Source of the DNA: G963668345 sp965206025
GTDB lineage: Bacteria > Acidobacteriota > Terriglobia > Bryobacterales > UBA6623
Assembly (NCBI GenBank): GCA_965206025.1
Contig: CBDBIU010000004.1
Coordinates: 992,001-1,056,000 of the forward strand
DNA length: 64,000 bases
Reading direction: 5' to 3'
Shown: one piece after another, positions 26,980 through 34,350 of the stretch
How positions within the stretch are numbered: the stretch's first letter is position 1
Layout of the letters: each line of letters starts with the position of its first letter
Program-made: the position numbers and the translations under genes
The notes under the pieces: generated by a model
What the model was told of the DNA's origin: nothing
Databases searched by the model: none
What the model saw: only the letters and a program-made list of their open reading frames with translations

Positions 26980-27872
26980 CCTGCACCTCTCACCGACTGA
27001 CGGGCCGAAGCACGCCCCAAGCCCTCAATGACGTCGTTCGGCTTGCTCGCCGTACTCAACGCAGAAGCTACTGATTCCACTTGGGTTGGGCGGAATTGGG
27101 TTCGTTTGGTATTTTTTGATTGGCGCGGGTTGGCACCGCGGCGGGAGGGGTCCGTGGAGGGTGTGAATGCGGCCTGTGGGGCCCTTGCGCTGACGGGCTC
27201 GGCTGTTTCGTTCATGTTCGAGAACGCGGCTTCTGGGGCCGAATCGCTGGAGGGTCGGAAGCCGATACGGCTGGCCGTGGGGTTTGGGGTGTCGATCGGA
27301 GGCGGGGCCTGGGCCGGCACATATCGGCCGCGGTAGGGATCGGAGTCGGCCGAGAGGCGGCTGTCGCGGGCCTGGCGCTCGTCGCGGCGGAGGTCGGCGA
27401 GTTGCTTGACGGCGCGGAAGAAGCGGCGGCTGAGATGTCCATCGTAGCGGGCGAGATGAACGAAGGCCTGGGTGCGGTCGAGCATGGCCGAGCCCAAGAG
27501 CATCGTTTCGCCGTCGTAGCCGGGGCGCAAGGTGTGGGGACGGTACTTTTCAGCACGGCGGCGGGTGTCGTCGACGGCGGCGGCGATGAAGCCGGTCTCC
27601 AAGCGCGTGAGGCGGCGCATGCGCCATTGGGCGTCAGCGATCTGGCGGACGAGTTCGAATTCGAGAGAGTTGGCGGGTTGGATATCGGCTTCGAGGGCAG
27701 AGAGCTGCTTGTCGAAGTCAGCCGCGTCCTCGCCGGGCAGGACGGTATCGCGGGCGAGCAGGCCGTGTTTGAGGGCGTTTTTGGCAGCGCGGGACTTGCC
27801 CTCGGTGGCGCGTGGTCCGGTGGATTTTTTGGCGTTGTTGCGGTTAGCTTTCATTTGGGCGCGTGTAGCCAT
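26976..27872 (-). CDS. Conserved protein of unknown function with Lys/Arg-rich N-terminus
   Basis: About 298 residues. Begins MATRAQMKANRNNAKKSTG, PRATEGKSRAAKNALKHGLL, a pattern I recognise from uncharacterised Acidobacteria/Planctomycetes proteins; the basic start and NALKHGL box suggest nucleic-acid association. The middle is helical (LEFELVRQIADAQWRMRRLTR, YDGHLSRRFFRAVKQLADLRR); the tail is disordered, with a KNTKRTQFRPTQ element, and ends within a CTAG repeat. ATG at 27872 has AGGAAAGGA upstream. The last residues are repeat-derived, so the native C-terminus may have been lost. No function is assigned. Confidence 0.65.
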   Translation of the reverse strand: MATRAQMKANRNNAKKSTGPRATEGKSRAAKNALKHGLLARDTVLPGEDAADFDKQLSALEADIQPANSLEFELVRQIADAQWRMRRLTRLETGFIAAAVDDTRRRAEKYRPHTLRPGYDGETMLLGSAMLDRTQAFVHLARYDGHLSRRFFRAVKQLADLRRDERQARDSRLSADSDPYRGRYVPAQAPPPIDTPNPTASRIGFRPSSDSAPEAAFSNMNETAEPVSARAPQAAFTPSTDPSRRGANPRQSKNTKRTQFRPTQVESVASALSTASKPNDVIEGLGRASARQSVRGAG

Positions 27873-28104
27873 GATTATGATTCCTTTCCTGGGAGCAGGG
27901 GCTCCGCTTCCAGGGTACGGCGGGGCTAGCCGGTTACGAGGGGTTGGGTGCGGTAAGTATGGTGGAATGAAGAGGTTGGGATTGGGGAAGTGGTGTGACT
28001 GGTTGAGGTGTTGCGACGGAGGGGGCGCCGCCGAAGGCTGGGACAAACAGGATTGTTTGTCGCTACGGGGCTCGATCGACAATGGCCTAACCACGTTCAC
28101 GCCA

Positions 28105-28242
28105 TGACCGCTCACTTGCGTTCGCGGCTCCGTTAGAGCAGTGTTCGGCCTTGACCGCACCCTTGCGGGCGCGGCTCTGTTAGGGCGTGTTCGGCTTTGA
28201 CCGCACCCTTGCGGGCGCGGCTCTGTTAGGGCGTGTTCGGCC
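28105..28242. repeat. REP array (three 46-bp units)
   Basis: Units start at 28105, 28151 and 28197 with a 46-bp period: TTGACCGCACCCTTGCGGGC, then GCGGCTCTGTTAGGGCGTGT. Each holds a small imperfect hairpin (CCGCacccTTGCGGG). The first unit is diverged. Same family as the arrays next to the RAYT gene. Confidence 0.8.
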
Positions 28243-28312
28243 AGGTCCGCGCTACGGGGTTTTCCCGCCGCGCACTTCACTCCGGGAACGTGGCGAGAAA
28301 AAAGGGGTCGGT

Positions 28313-29128
28313 CTAGTTGCCCGGCGCGCGAACCGTCGGCCCGATGCGCGCCCCGGGGCTGCCCACGCCTCTCGGCGCTACCGCCCCCGATCCTGGAGGG
28401 GCGGCCCGCTGGGTCGGCGCCTTGCCGTAAACACCGGGTCCTTGATTAGGACGATCCGCCTGCTCGCGGTCCCGAAGGGCAGCCTGTTCGATGGCGGCAA
28501 CCCGATCCGCGTGCCACTGATCGAGGGCGTCTTTCTTTGAGCTGTCGAACTTTTCGAGAATCGGTTCGCCGGGCGCCTCGGCAAGGGCGAGGGACCATTT
28601 CTTTTTGACTTTGTGGCTGCACTCGTTGGCGGACACGACGGCTCTGCCGCCGAAAACCTTGAGCCGGAGACGCTCTCCGGCGGGCGCATCCAAGCGGTAC
28701 AAACCGCGCTTGTCAAACCTCACCACGGCGTCACCGGAACGGATCGACAGTCCCTCCAGATAGGAGTCGTCGACAGCGCGCAGCGCGGCGGAACCCGAGA
28801 TCAGCTCGAGTTGGAGGTCGCTTAGGTGGGGCTGGGTCATCTCCAGCTCGGTATTGTGGCCGACGGCCAGGAAGATCCCCGGAGCCAGGACGAGTTCGAC
28901 CCGGCCGGCTTCGGTTCGCACCCGCTGGCCCGCCTCAAGATGGCGCTGCCCCTTGGTAGGTTCAGATCCCGATCCCTTCAACACGGCGGCCTGGCCTTCC
29001 GCCTCGTAGACCAGTCCGGCTTGAGCGGAAAAAGGAGTTTCCTGCCCCCACGACGCACCGGCGACAAGAGCCAGAAACCAAACCGCAACCGTCCAAGTAC
29101 CCCAACTGCGATGCCAAGTAGCGGACAT
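28313..29128 (-). CDS. FecR-domain secreted protein
   Basis: About 271 residues. Signal peptide (WTVAVWFLALVAGASWGQE), then a FecR-like beta-rich domain: GLVYEAEGQAAVLKGSG, LEAGQRVRTEAGRVELVLAPG, FLAVGHNTELEM, LQLELISGSAALRAV, IRSGDAVVRFDKRGLYRLD. A Pro/Gly/Arg-rich C-terminal tail follows. FecR domains usually relay signals to ECF sigma factors, but no sigma gene is adjacent and there is no transmembrane anchor after the signal peptide. It may be a surface or periplasmic FecR homologue as often found near exopolysaccharide genes. AGGCAGG precedes the ATG at 29128. Its TAG stop lies in CTAGACCG, a repeat-end variant followed by TTTTTTCTCGCC. Confidence 0.8.
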   Translation of the reverse strand: MSATWHRSWGTWTVAVWFLALVAGASWGQETPFSAQAGLVYEAEGQAAVLKGSGSEPTKGQRHLEAGQRVRTEAGRVELVLAPGIFLAVGHNTELEMTQPHLSDLQLELISGSAALRAVDDSYLEGLSIRSGDAVVRFDKRGLYRLDAPAGERLRLKVFGGRAVVSANECSHKVKKKWSLALAEAPGEPILEKFDSSKKDALDQWHADRVAAIEQAALRDREQADRPNQGPGVYGKAPTQRAAPPGSGAVAPRGVGSPGARIGPTVRAPGN

Positions 29129-29256
29129 AGCGTGACCTGCCTTTCGCAAAGACCGTGAAGTTTTTTAACTGCCTGTTCATTTGTTATCACAAGGGGAGTT
29201 GCAGTGCAAGCGGGTCGCCGGGTTTTCCGAGGAAAGGGCGTAGGTCGTGCCTGTGG

Positions 29257-29317
29257 GCCCGCGGTCAAGGTGGGAATGGCCCCGGGGTGCTCAGGCGAGA
29301 CTCGGTTTAGCACGAAG
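29257..29317 (+). repeat. 61-bp direct repeat flanking the RAYT gene (copy 1)
   Basis: GCCCGCGGTCAAGG, GGGAATGGCCCCGGGG, TGCTCAGGCGAGACTCGG, TTTAGCACGAAG. Nearly identical to 30044-30104 in the same orientation; each copy is followed at once by a REP array. Confidence 0.85.
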
Positions 29318-29320
29318 CCT

Positions 29321-29443
29321 TTGACCGCACCCTTGCGGGCGCGGCTCGGTTAGAGCGTGCTCGGACTTGACCGCACCCTTGCGGGCGCGGCTCGGTTAGA
29401 GCGTGTTCGGACTTGACCGCACCCTTGCGGGCGCGGCTCTGTT
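29321..29443. repeat. REP array 3' of the RAYT gene (three 46-bp units)
   Basis: Units begin at 29321, 29367 and 29413, period 46 bp, each TTGACCGCACCCTTGCGGGC plus GCGGCTCGGTTAGAGCGTG. The last unit runs into the stop codon of the RAYT gene. Confidence 0.85.
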
Positions 29444-29949
29444 TACAGAAGTTCCTCCCATTCGGGATCTTCATACAACGACATCGGTTGGCCCTGCTGC
29501 CCGACCACATAGTGAATCGCCGCTTCGATGTGCTCAGGCTCCCACAACCAGCGTGTGCTACCGTGACGGCTCCAGCGTTTCTTCTGGTGTCCGAACGCCA
29601 CGTTCAGCGCCCGACTCACACAGCTCTTGAGCCGGCCCATAACCTGTTCGGGATGCTGCACCGCGGCAATCACGACGTGAACATGCGTACTGCGCACATG
29701 TGCCGCCAGCAGGCGCCATTTCTCGCGCAGGCAAGTGCTCTTTATGACTCGCAACGCCACCGCACGGCTGTTTCGGCTAAGACGCCGCGGTGACCCTTGC
29801 ATTTTCGATTGTTCGTAGCGCACGCGCTCCTCGCTCTTCTCGAGGAGGCGGGTACCAAAGAAGTTGTGGTGTCGATCGACGGACCCGTCACGATTGCCGT
29901 GCAAGTGAGAGCCGTAGCAGGTGAAGGTGATCAGGTAGGCCCTAGGCCA
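29443..29949 (-). CDS. REP-associated tyrosine transposase (RAYT, Y1/HUH family)
   Basis: The conserved protein starts around WPRAYLITFTCYGSHLHG (from 29949) although no ATG precedes it; the first usable start in frame is TTG at 29904. The HUH motif is STHVHVVIAA (HxH), and the catalytic Tyr is in AIHYVVGQQGQP. The length (~168 residues) and sequence fit single-domain IS200-like RAYTs, which nick single-stranded DNA at REP hairpins and spread them. REP arrays lie on both sides (29321-29443 and 30107-30199), as expected. Either the start has been lost or translation begins at a rare codon, so activity is uncertain. Confidence 0.85.
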   Translation of the reverse strand, partial: WPRAYLITFTCYGSHLHGNRDGSVDRHHNFFGTRLLEKSEERVRYEQSKMQGSPRRLSRNSRAVALRVIKSTCLREKWRLLAAHVRSTHVHVVIAAVQHPEQVMGRLKSCVSRALNVAFGHQKKRWSRHGSTRWLWEPEHIEAAIHYVVGQQGQPMSLYEDPEWEELL

Positions 29950-30043
29950 GTCGCCCGGACGCTCCCCTTCCCAAGCGCAGATGGCCGCAGGTTACCACCT
30001 ACGTAATTGCCCGCGCAAGGATCATACGGAGCCGCAGGCGCAA

Positions 30044-30104
30044 GCCCGCGGTCAAGGAGGGAATGGCCCCGGGGTGCTCAGGCGAGACTCGGTTTAGCAC
30101 GAAG
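30044..30104 (+). repeat. 61-bp direct repeat flanking the RAYT gene (copy 2)
   Basis: Matches 29257-29317 with about one difference; followed by REP units at 30107 and 30154. Confidence 0.85.
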
Positions 30105-30106
30105 CT

Positions 30107-30199
30107 TTGACCGCACCCTTGCGGGCGCGGCTCGGTTCGGGCAGTGTTCGGCTTTGACCGCACCCTTGCGGGCGCGGCTCTGTTAGAGCGTGCTCGCGG
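30107..30199. repeat. REP units 5' of the RAYT gene (two units)
   Basis: TTGACCGCACCCTTGCGGGC at 30107 and 30154, then a GCTCGCGGGTGCGG tail. Same unit as in the other arrays. Confidence 0.8.
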
Positions 30200-30221
30200 G
30201 TGCGGCTGTGCAAACTCCCCT

Positions 30222-30264
30222 CCAAAAAGAAAAAGGCGGGACCGCCTTTTCAGGCGGCCCCGCC
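30222..30264 (-). terminator. Intrinsic terminator of the TonB receptor gene
   Basis: On the minus strand GGCGGGGCCGCCTG pairs with AAGGCGGTCCCGCC around a short loop, followed by TTTTTCTTTTT. It lies ~50 bp past the receptor stop. A textbook hairpin plus U tract. Confidence 0.9.
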
Positions 30265-30315
30265 GAACTTCGTGGAACTCAGGCCCTTAGGCCCGGTTCT
30301 AGCTTGTGAAGCAAG

Positions 30316-33300
30316 CTAGAAGTTGAACTTCAGGGCTAACTGCGTATAACGCGCCGGCCCCGTCGTACCGGTGACTTGGCCGAAGGTCGCGCTACCCCAA
30401 CCCATATTCGGTATGGCGAATTGCGGCCGGTTGAACAGGTTGAAGAACTCGGCGCGGAACTCGACGTTCATGTCTTCGCTGATCTTGAAGAACTTGATTA
30501 GTGAAACGTCGAAGTTCTTGACACCATCCGCCCGGGCGCCGTTCAGCAGCCGTGGAGCGTTACCGTAGGTAAAATCAGCCGGCTGCGAGAAAGCGTCCGG
30601 TGAAATCCATTGCTGGACTCTGCTGCCGCGGTTTCCCGAGTTGACGGAGGCATCCCCGCTCATATTGGGCCGAGGCGTCCCCCAACCGTGATTGATGTTG
30701 TTCACCGCAGTCGTAATTGGCAGTGGGAAACCACTCTGGAAACTCCAGATTCCCGAGACCTGCCAGCCGCCAGCGATGGCGTCGAGCCCGGGATGCCAAC
30801 CGCCACCCAGCCGGTGACCCCGCCCAAGGGGAAGATCATAGACGTGGCTGATGGCCAGGCGGTAGGAAGTGTCCTCCGCGGACAAGGATCTTTCCAAGGA
30901 CAAGTCGCGGTTTTGTTGCAGTCCAGCGACTGGCCCCAGATAGCCGGCCTCGAACGAGTCGGCATTGGTATTGCTCCTGCCCGTGGTCAACGCAATCATG
31001 GCCTGCAAACCGTCGGAGTAACGCTTTTCGTAACCCACGGTCAGGCCGTGCCAACGGTTCTGGAAGGGATATTCCTCCTCGAAGATGTCGAAGCCCGCCT
31101 TGGAGGCCGGGGGAGGAATGTAGATCGACCCACCGTAATTGTAGGCGGGCCACTCGGTGAGCAACTGCCTGCGCTGGACCGTCTCCTGGTTAATCAGGTT
31201 CAGGGCCGAGTTCAAACGCCCGCTGGGATCGGTAAGCCCGAAGAAGGGATTCGGAACCTCGTCCAGCAGCGACGATCCATACTGCTGTAGAACGTCCTGG
31301 CCGACTCCCGAGCCGCAGAAGAAGAAGGGGCAAGGCAAGCGGCGGCCCCTGGTCCCCAGATAAGAGACCGTGAGCAGCGAGTTGGCAGGCATCTCACGCT
31401 GAAACCCGAAGTTCCATTGCCAGGAGTAGGGATTCTTCTGACCTCCGGTACCGCCGCTCAGCGATCCGCCGACGTCGGTCAGCGGCCCTCGGGCCGCGCC
31501 AACCGGCTCGGCAATGCCGTTGGGGAAGATGTTGGTGATTTCGACATTGGGGTTAATCCCGTCCACGGTACCTATCACCGCGGTCTTGGCCGAGAAAGGA
31601 TTGGTGCTCGGGCTGAACAACGCCCGATAAGTCGTCAGCCAATACAGCTTGGCGACCCCGCCGCGTATCACCGTCTTTTGGTTGAGCTTGTAGGCGAACC
31701 CTAAGCGCGGAGCTATGTTGCTGCGGTCGATGTCAGTGACTCGCCGGGTAGGGAGTTCCGCGCTGTCGGCGAAGATGTATGCCCCCAACACCTGGTGCCC
31801 GAGGACGTCGTTGACGGTTCCGCCGCCGGTATTGGGACCCGAAAGCTGGCCGACCGGATTCGGGAAGCGCGGATCGAATTTCACATTCTGGTTGTTCACT
31901 TCCTTCCCCGGCGTGGACCAGTCGTAGCGTATTCCAAGGTTCAGAGTGAGCTTGGAAGTGACCTTCCAGGTGTCCTCGAAATAGAAGGCGTACTGTTCGG
32001 CAGCCTGCGTGGCCTGGAAGTGGTTCACGAACTCGCCGGCGCCGATTAAGCCCAGCGTCAGGTCCGCAAAACCGTTGCCCGTCAAGGCGTCGGGTGAGAG
32101 CGGATTCGGACCTTGCGTAAAGGTACCCGAGAAGTCATAGCGGCCGGTCAAGGCGCGGTCGTTCTCGTTAAAGGACCACGAGTATCTGGGCCGGAAGACA
32201 GCGCCGTACTTGATCTGATGGTTGCCGACGATCTGGGAAATTCCCGTCCCAAACTGGTAGCGGTTGTCCAGACCACCGAAACCCGAGTCCGACCCCAGGA
32301 TGGCGTAGCCGGCCGGCCGGATGGCCGGGAACGAAGTCCCGGTATTGAAACTGTTGGCCGCGGCCACGATCGTGCCGTCCTCGAAAATCCCTCCCAGAGG
32401 TGTTGGGTCATAGCCTTCCGAGGGGTTCGGAATTATAGACCGGCCCCAGTACCTGTAGAAAAAGGAGTTGACGACGATCGTTGGGGTCGCTGTCCAAGTG
32501 TGGGTCACCTGGAACTCACGCGTCGGCCTGTCGATCGAACCGCTCAAAAACGGACTGGCGATGTTCCCGTAGAGGTCGACGTTGGGGATAAATTGGTCGT
32601 TCTTCCCAAAGCGGAAGCTGACGCGATGGGAGTCACTGGGTTGGCCGTCGATTTTGAAGTTCAACCGGTCGTAGTTAAACAAGGACCCGACGTTCTTGAA
32701 CCAGTTATTCGCATTCGTCGGCAGGCCGCCTCCTGTCCGATCACCACCGGCAATGGTGGGTTCGGGCCAAAACGAGATCAGGTTGTCGATGAAGCCGCTC
32801 GAGTCCCTCATGCTGGTCGGGATCTGGTTGTTCGCGAAGGGCCGCCGCATAGTTGTCGTGGTGCCGTCGGGATTTGTCGCCTCGAACGTGTCGAACGGGT
32901 TGAAGATCCGAATCTCCTGATCGGCTCCTCCGAAAACGCCGGAGAAGTCGCCGACATCCTCGGCGCGGGTGGGAACGCGGCGCAATTCCTGACGAGGACC
33001 ACGCTGCCGGAGTCTCTCGAGGTCGTGGATGAACCACAGCTTGTTCTTAACGATCGGCCCGCCGATGAGATACCCGTATTGATTGCGCTTGAACTCCGGT
33101 TGGCTCACGCCGCGAGTGTTGTTGAAGAACAGATTGGCGTTCATGTTGTCGTTCTGGAGGTAGTTGAACACTGTGCCGTGGAACTGGTTAGTGCCACTTT
33201 TCGTCACCATGTTGACGACCCCAGCGCCCTGCCCGTACTCGGGGGAGTAGTTGTTGACCTGCACCTTGAATTCTTCGATGAAGTCAGGGCTCAGGATGAT

Positions 33301-33990
33301 GTTCTGCGAGGTGCCGCCACCGTTATCGGAGCGAATGTCCACGCCGTCTATCATGATCACCGCGTTGGTGCGATGCCCGCCGGCGACCGAAAAGTTATTG
33401 GTGGACCACACCTCGATGCCGCCTTTGCCGTCCGAGTTCGCGCCGTAGTAGCCGCCGCCGGTCCCGTTCACAAAGGAATTCGTTACGCCGGGAGTAATAT
33501 TGACCAGCTCGATGGGATTGCGCACTCGAGTCGGCAACTGTTTCAACGACACGCTGGTGACGACTTGGCCGACGTCGGAGGACTGCGATTCCAGCATCAG
33601 GGCAGCGCCGGTGACCTCAACGGTCTCGACGACGGTACCCGGATTTAGGGTTACCGTCAGGTCCACCCTCTGCTTGACCGACAACGCGATGGGCGTAACG
33701 ATCGTATCGGCAAAACCTTCCGCGCTGACCGTGAGTTTGTAATTTCCGCGAGGAATCTCGTCGAGCGAATAAGCGCCCACGGAGTTTGAAACCGTCGCCC
33801 GCTGCGCGCCGCTGTCGAGATTTTCGATTCGAAGATCGGCGTTCGGGATGACCGCGCCGCTGGAGTCCTGCACGGTACCACTGACGCGGGCATTCGCGCC
33901 AACCGCCTGGCCGTAGCCAACGTTTGTAAACACGAGAGCCAAGGCCACCGCGAGTACAAACGTACTTCCTGTAAAAGCTTTCATTCTCAT
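30316..33990 (-). CDS. TonB-dependent receptor-like outer-membrane protein with CarboxypepD_reg-like domain (Oar type)
   Basis: About 1224 residues. Signal peptide (FVLAVALALVFTNVGYGQA), N-terminal carboxypeptidase-regulatory-like beta-sandwich (ARVSGTVQDSSGAVIPNADL, YSLDEIPRGNYKLTVSAEGF), plug domain (VTSVSLKQLPTRVRNPIELV, GHRTNAVIMIDGVDIRSDNGG, EEFKVQVNNYSPEYGQGAGVVN) and a long barrel ending LFNRPQFAIPNMGWGSATF and LALKFNF with the C-terminal Phe typical of outer-membrane proteins. This Oar-like architecture is greatly expanded in Acidobacteriota and is thought to import oligosaccharides or polymers. ATG at 33990 (or 33984) follows GGAGGGG. A promoter and a terminator bracket it, so it is monocistronic. 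Confidence 0.92.
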   Translation of the reverse strand: MRMKAFTGSTFVLAVALALVFTNVGYGQAVGANARVSGTVQDSSGAVIPNADLRIENLDSGAQRATVSNSVGAYSLDEIPRGNYKLTVSAEGFADTIVTPIALSVKQRVDLTVTLNPGTVVETVEVTGAALMLESQSSDVGQVVTSVSLKQLPTRVRNPIELVNITPGVTNSFVNGTGGGYYGANSDGKGGIEVWSTNNFSVAGGHRTNAVIMIDGVDIRSDNGGGTSQNIILSPDFIEEFKVQVNNYSPEYGQGAGVVNMVTKSGTNQFHGTVFNYLQNDNMNANLFFNNTRGVSQPEFKRNQYGYLIGGPIVKNKLWFIHDLERLRQRGPRQELRRVPTRAEDVGDFSGVFGGADQEIRIFNPFDTFEATNPDGTTTTMRRPFANNQIPTSMRDSSGFIDNLISFWPEPTIAGGDRTGGGLPTNANNWFKNVGSLFNYDRLNFKIDGQPSDSHRVSFRFGKNDQFIPNVDLYGNIASPFLSGSIDRPTREFQVTHTWTATPTIVVNSFFYRYWGRSIIPNPSEGYDPTPLGGIFEDGTIVAAANSFNTGTSFPAIRPAGYAILGSDSGFGGLDNRYQFGTGISQIVGNHQIKYGAVFRPRYSWSFNENDRALTGRYDFSGTFTQGPNPLSPDALTGNGFADLTLGLIGAGEFVNHFQATQAAEQYAFYFEDTWKVTSKLTLNLGIRYDWSTPGKEVNNQNVKFDPRFPNPVGQLSGPNTGGGTVNDVLGHQVLGAYIFADSAELPTRRVTDIDRSNIAPRLGFAYKLNQKTVIRGGVAKLYWLTTYRALFSPSTNPFSAKTAVIGTVDGINPNVEITNIFPNGIAEPVGAARGPLTDVGGSLSGGTGGQKNPYSWQWNFGFQREMPANSLLTVSYLGTRGRRLPCPFFFCGSGVGQDVLQQYGSSLLDEVPNPFFGLTDPSGRLNSALNLINQETVQRRQLLTEWPAYNYGGSIYIPPPASKAGFDIFEEEYPFQNRWHGLTVGYEKRYSDGLQAMIALTTGRSNTNADSFEAGYLGPVAGLQQNRDLSLERSLSAEDTSYRLAISHVYDLPLGRGHRLGGGWHPGLDAIAGGWQVSGIWSFQSGFPLPITTAVNNINHGWGTPRPNMSGDASVNSGNRGSRVQQWISPDAFSQPADFTYGNAPRLLNGARADGVKNFDVSLIKFFKISEDMNVEFRAEFFNLFNRPQFAIPNMGWGSATFGQVTGTTGPARYTQLALKFNF

Positions 33991-34019
33991 TGACCCCTCC
34001 ATAGAGAAGATAGGTTGAT

Positions 34020-34049
34020 AGTATGACGAATCGCGAATACAGGAGTCAA
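34020..34049 (-). promoter_or_regulatory. Putative promoter of the TonB receptor gene
   Basis: TTGACT (34049-34044), 18 bp, CATACT (34025-34020) on the minus strand, ~30 bp before the start codon. Confidence 0.45.
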
Positions 34050-34305
34050 GCGATTTTCAGCGAAAAACGACCGATATGAAACTCCGGAAACGAGCCCCGT
34101 TTACTATGGGATTTGGAAGACGGCTGTTTCATCCTATACTACTGAAATCATTGGGGAAAAGGTCGGTACTGGAGCCGGCGCGCCAATCCTGTGAGAAAAC
34201 GGAGATCACAAAAAGTGTAGTGGACGACGGCGGGGTTGAGGCAGGGAGATCGAGTCTCGGCGGCGTCGCGGGCCGCCCAACGATGCGCGCCAGCCGCCAA
34301 TCGGA

Positions 34306-34335
34306 TTGTTAGGCGGACTCTGAGCGGGTTATAAT
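34306..34335 (+). promoter_or_regulatory. Putative promoter of the PPC/DUF1549/DUF1501 operon
   Basis: TTGTTA at 34306, 18 bp, perfect TATAAT at 34330-34335. Transcription would begin near 34342, which rules out the TTG at 34336 as a start codon. Confidence 0.55.
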
Positions 34336-34350
34336 TTGTTCGGGTGCGCT

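Noticed and set aside
28105..30199. CRISPR array
   Set aside because: The 46-bp units are repeated along their whole length with no unique spacers, match REP elements next to a RAYT, and no cas gene is present.
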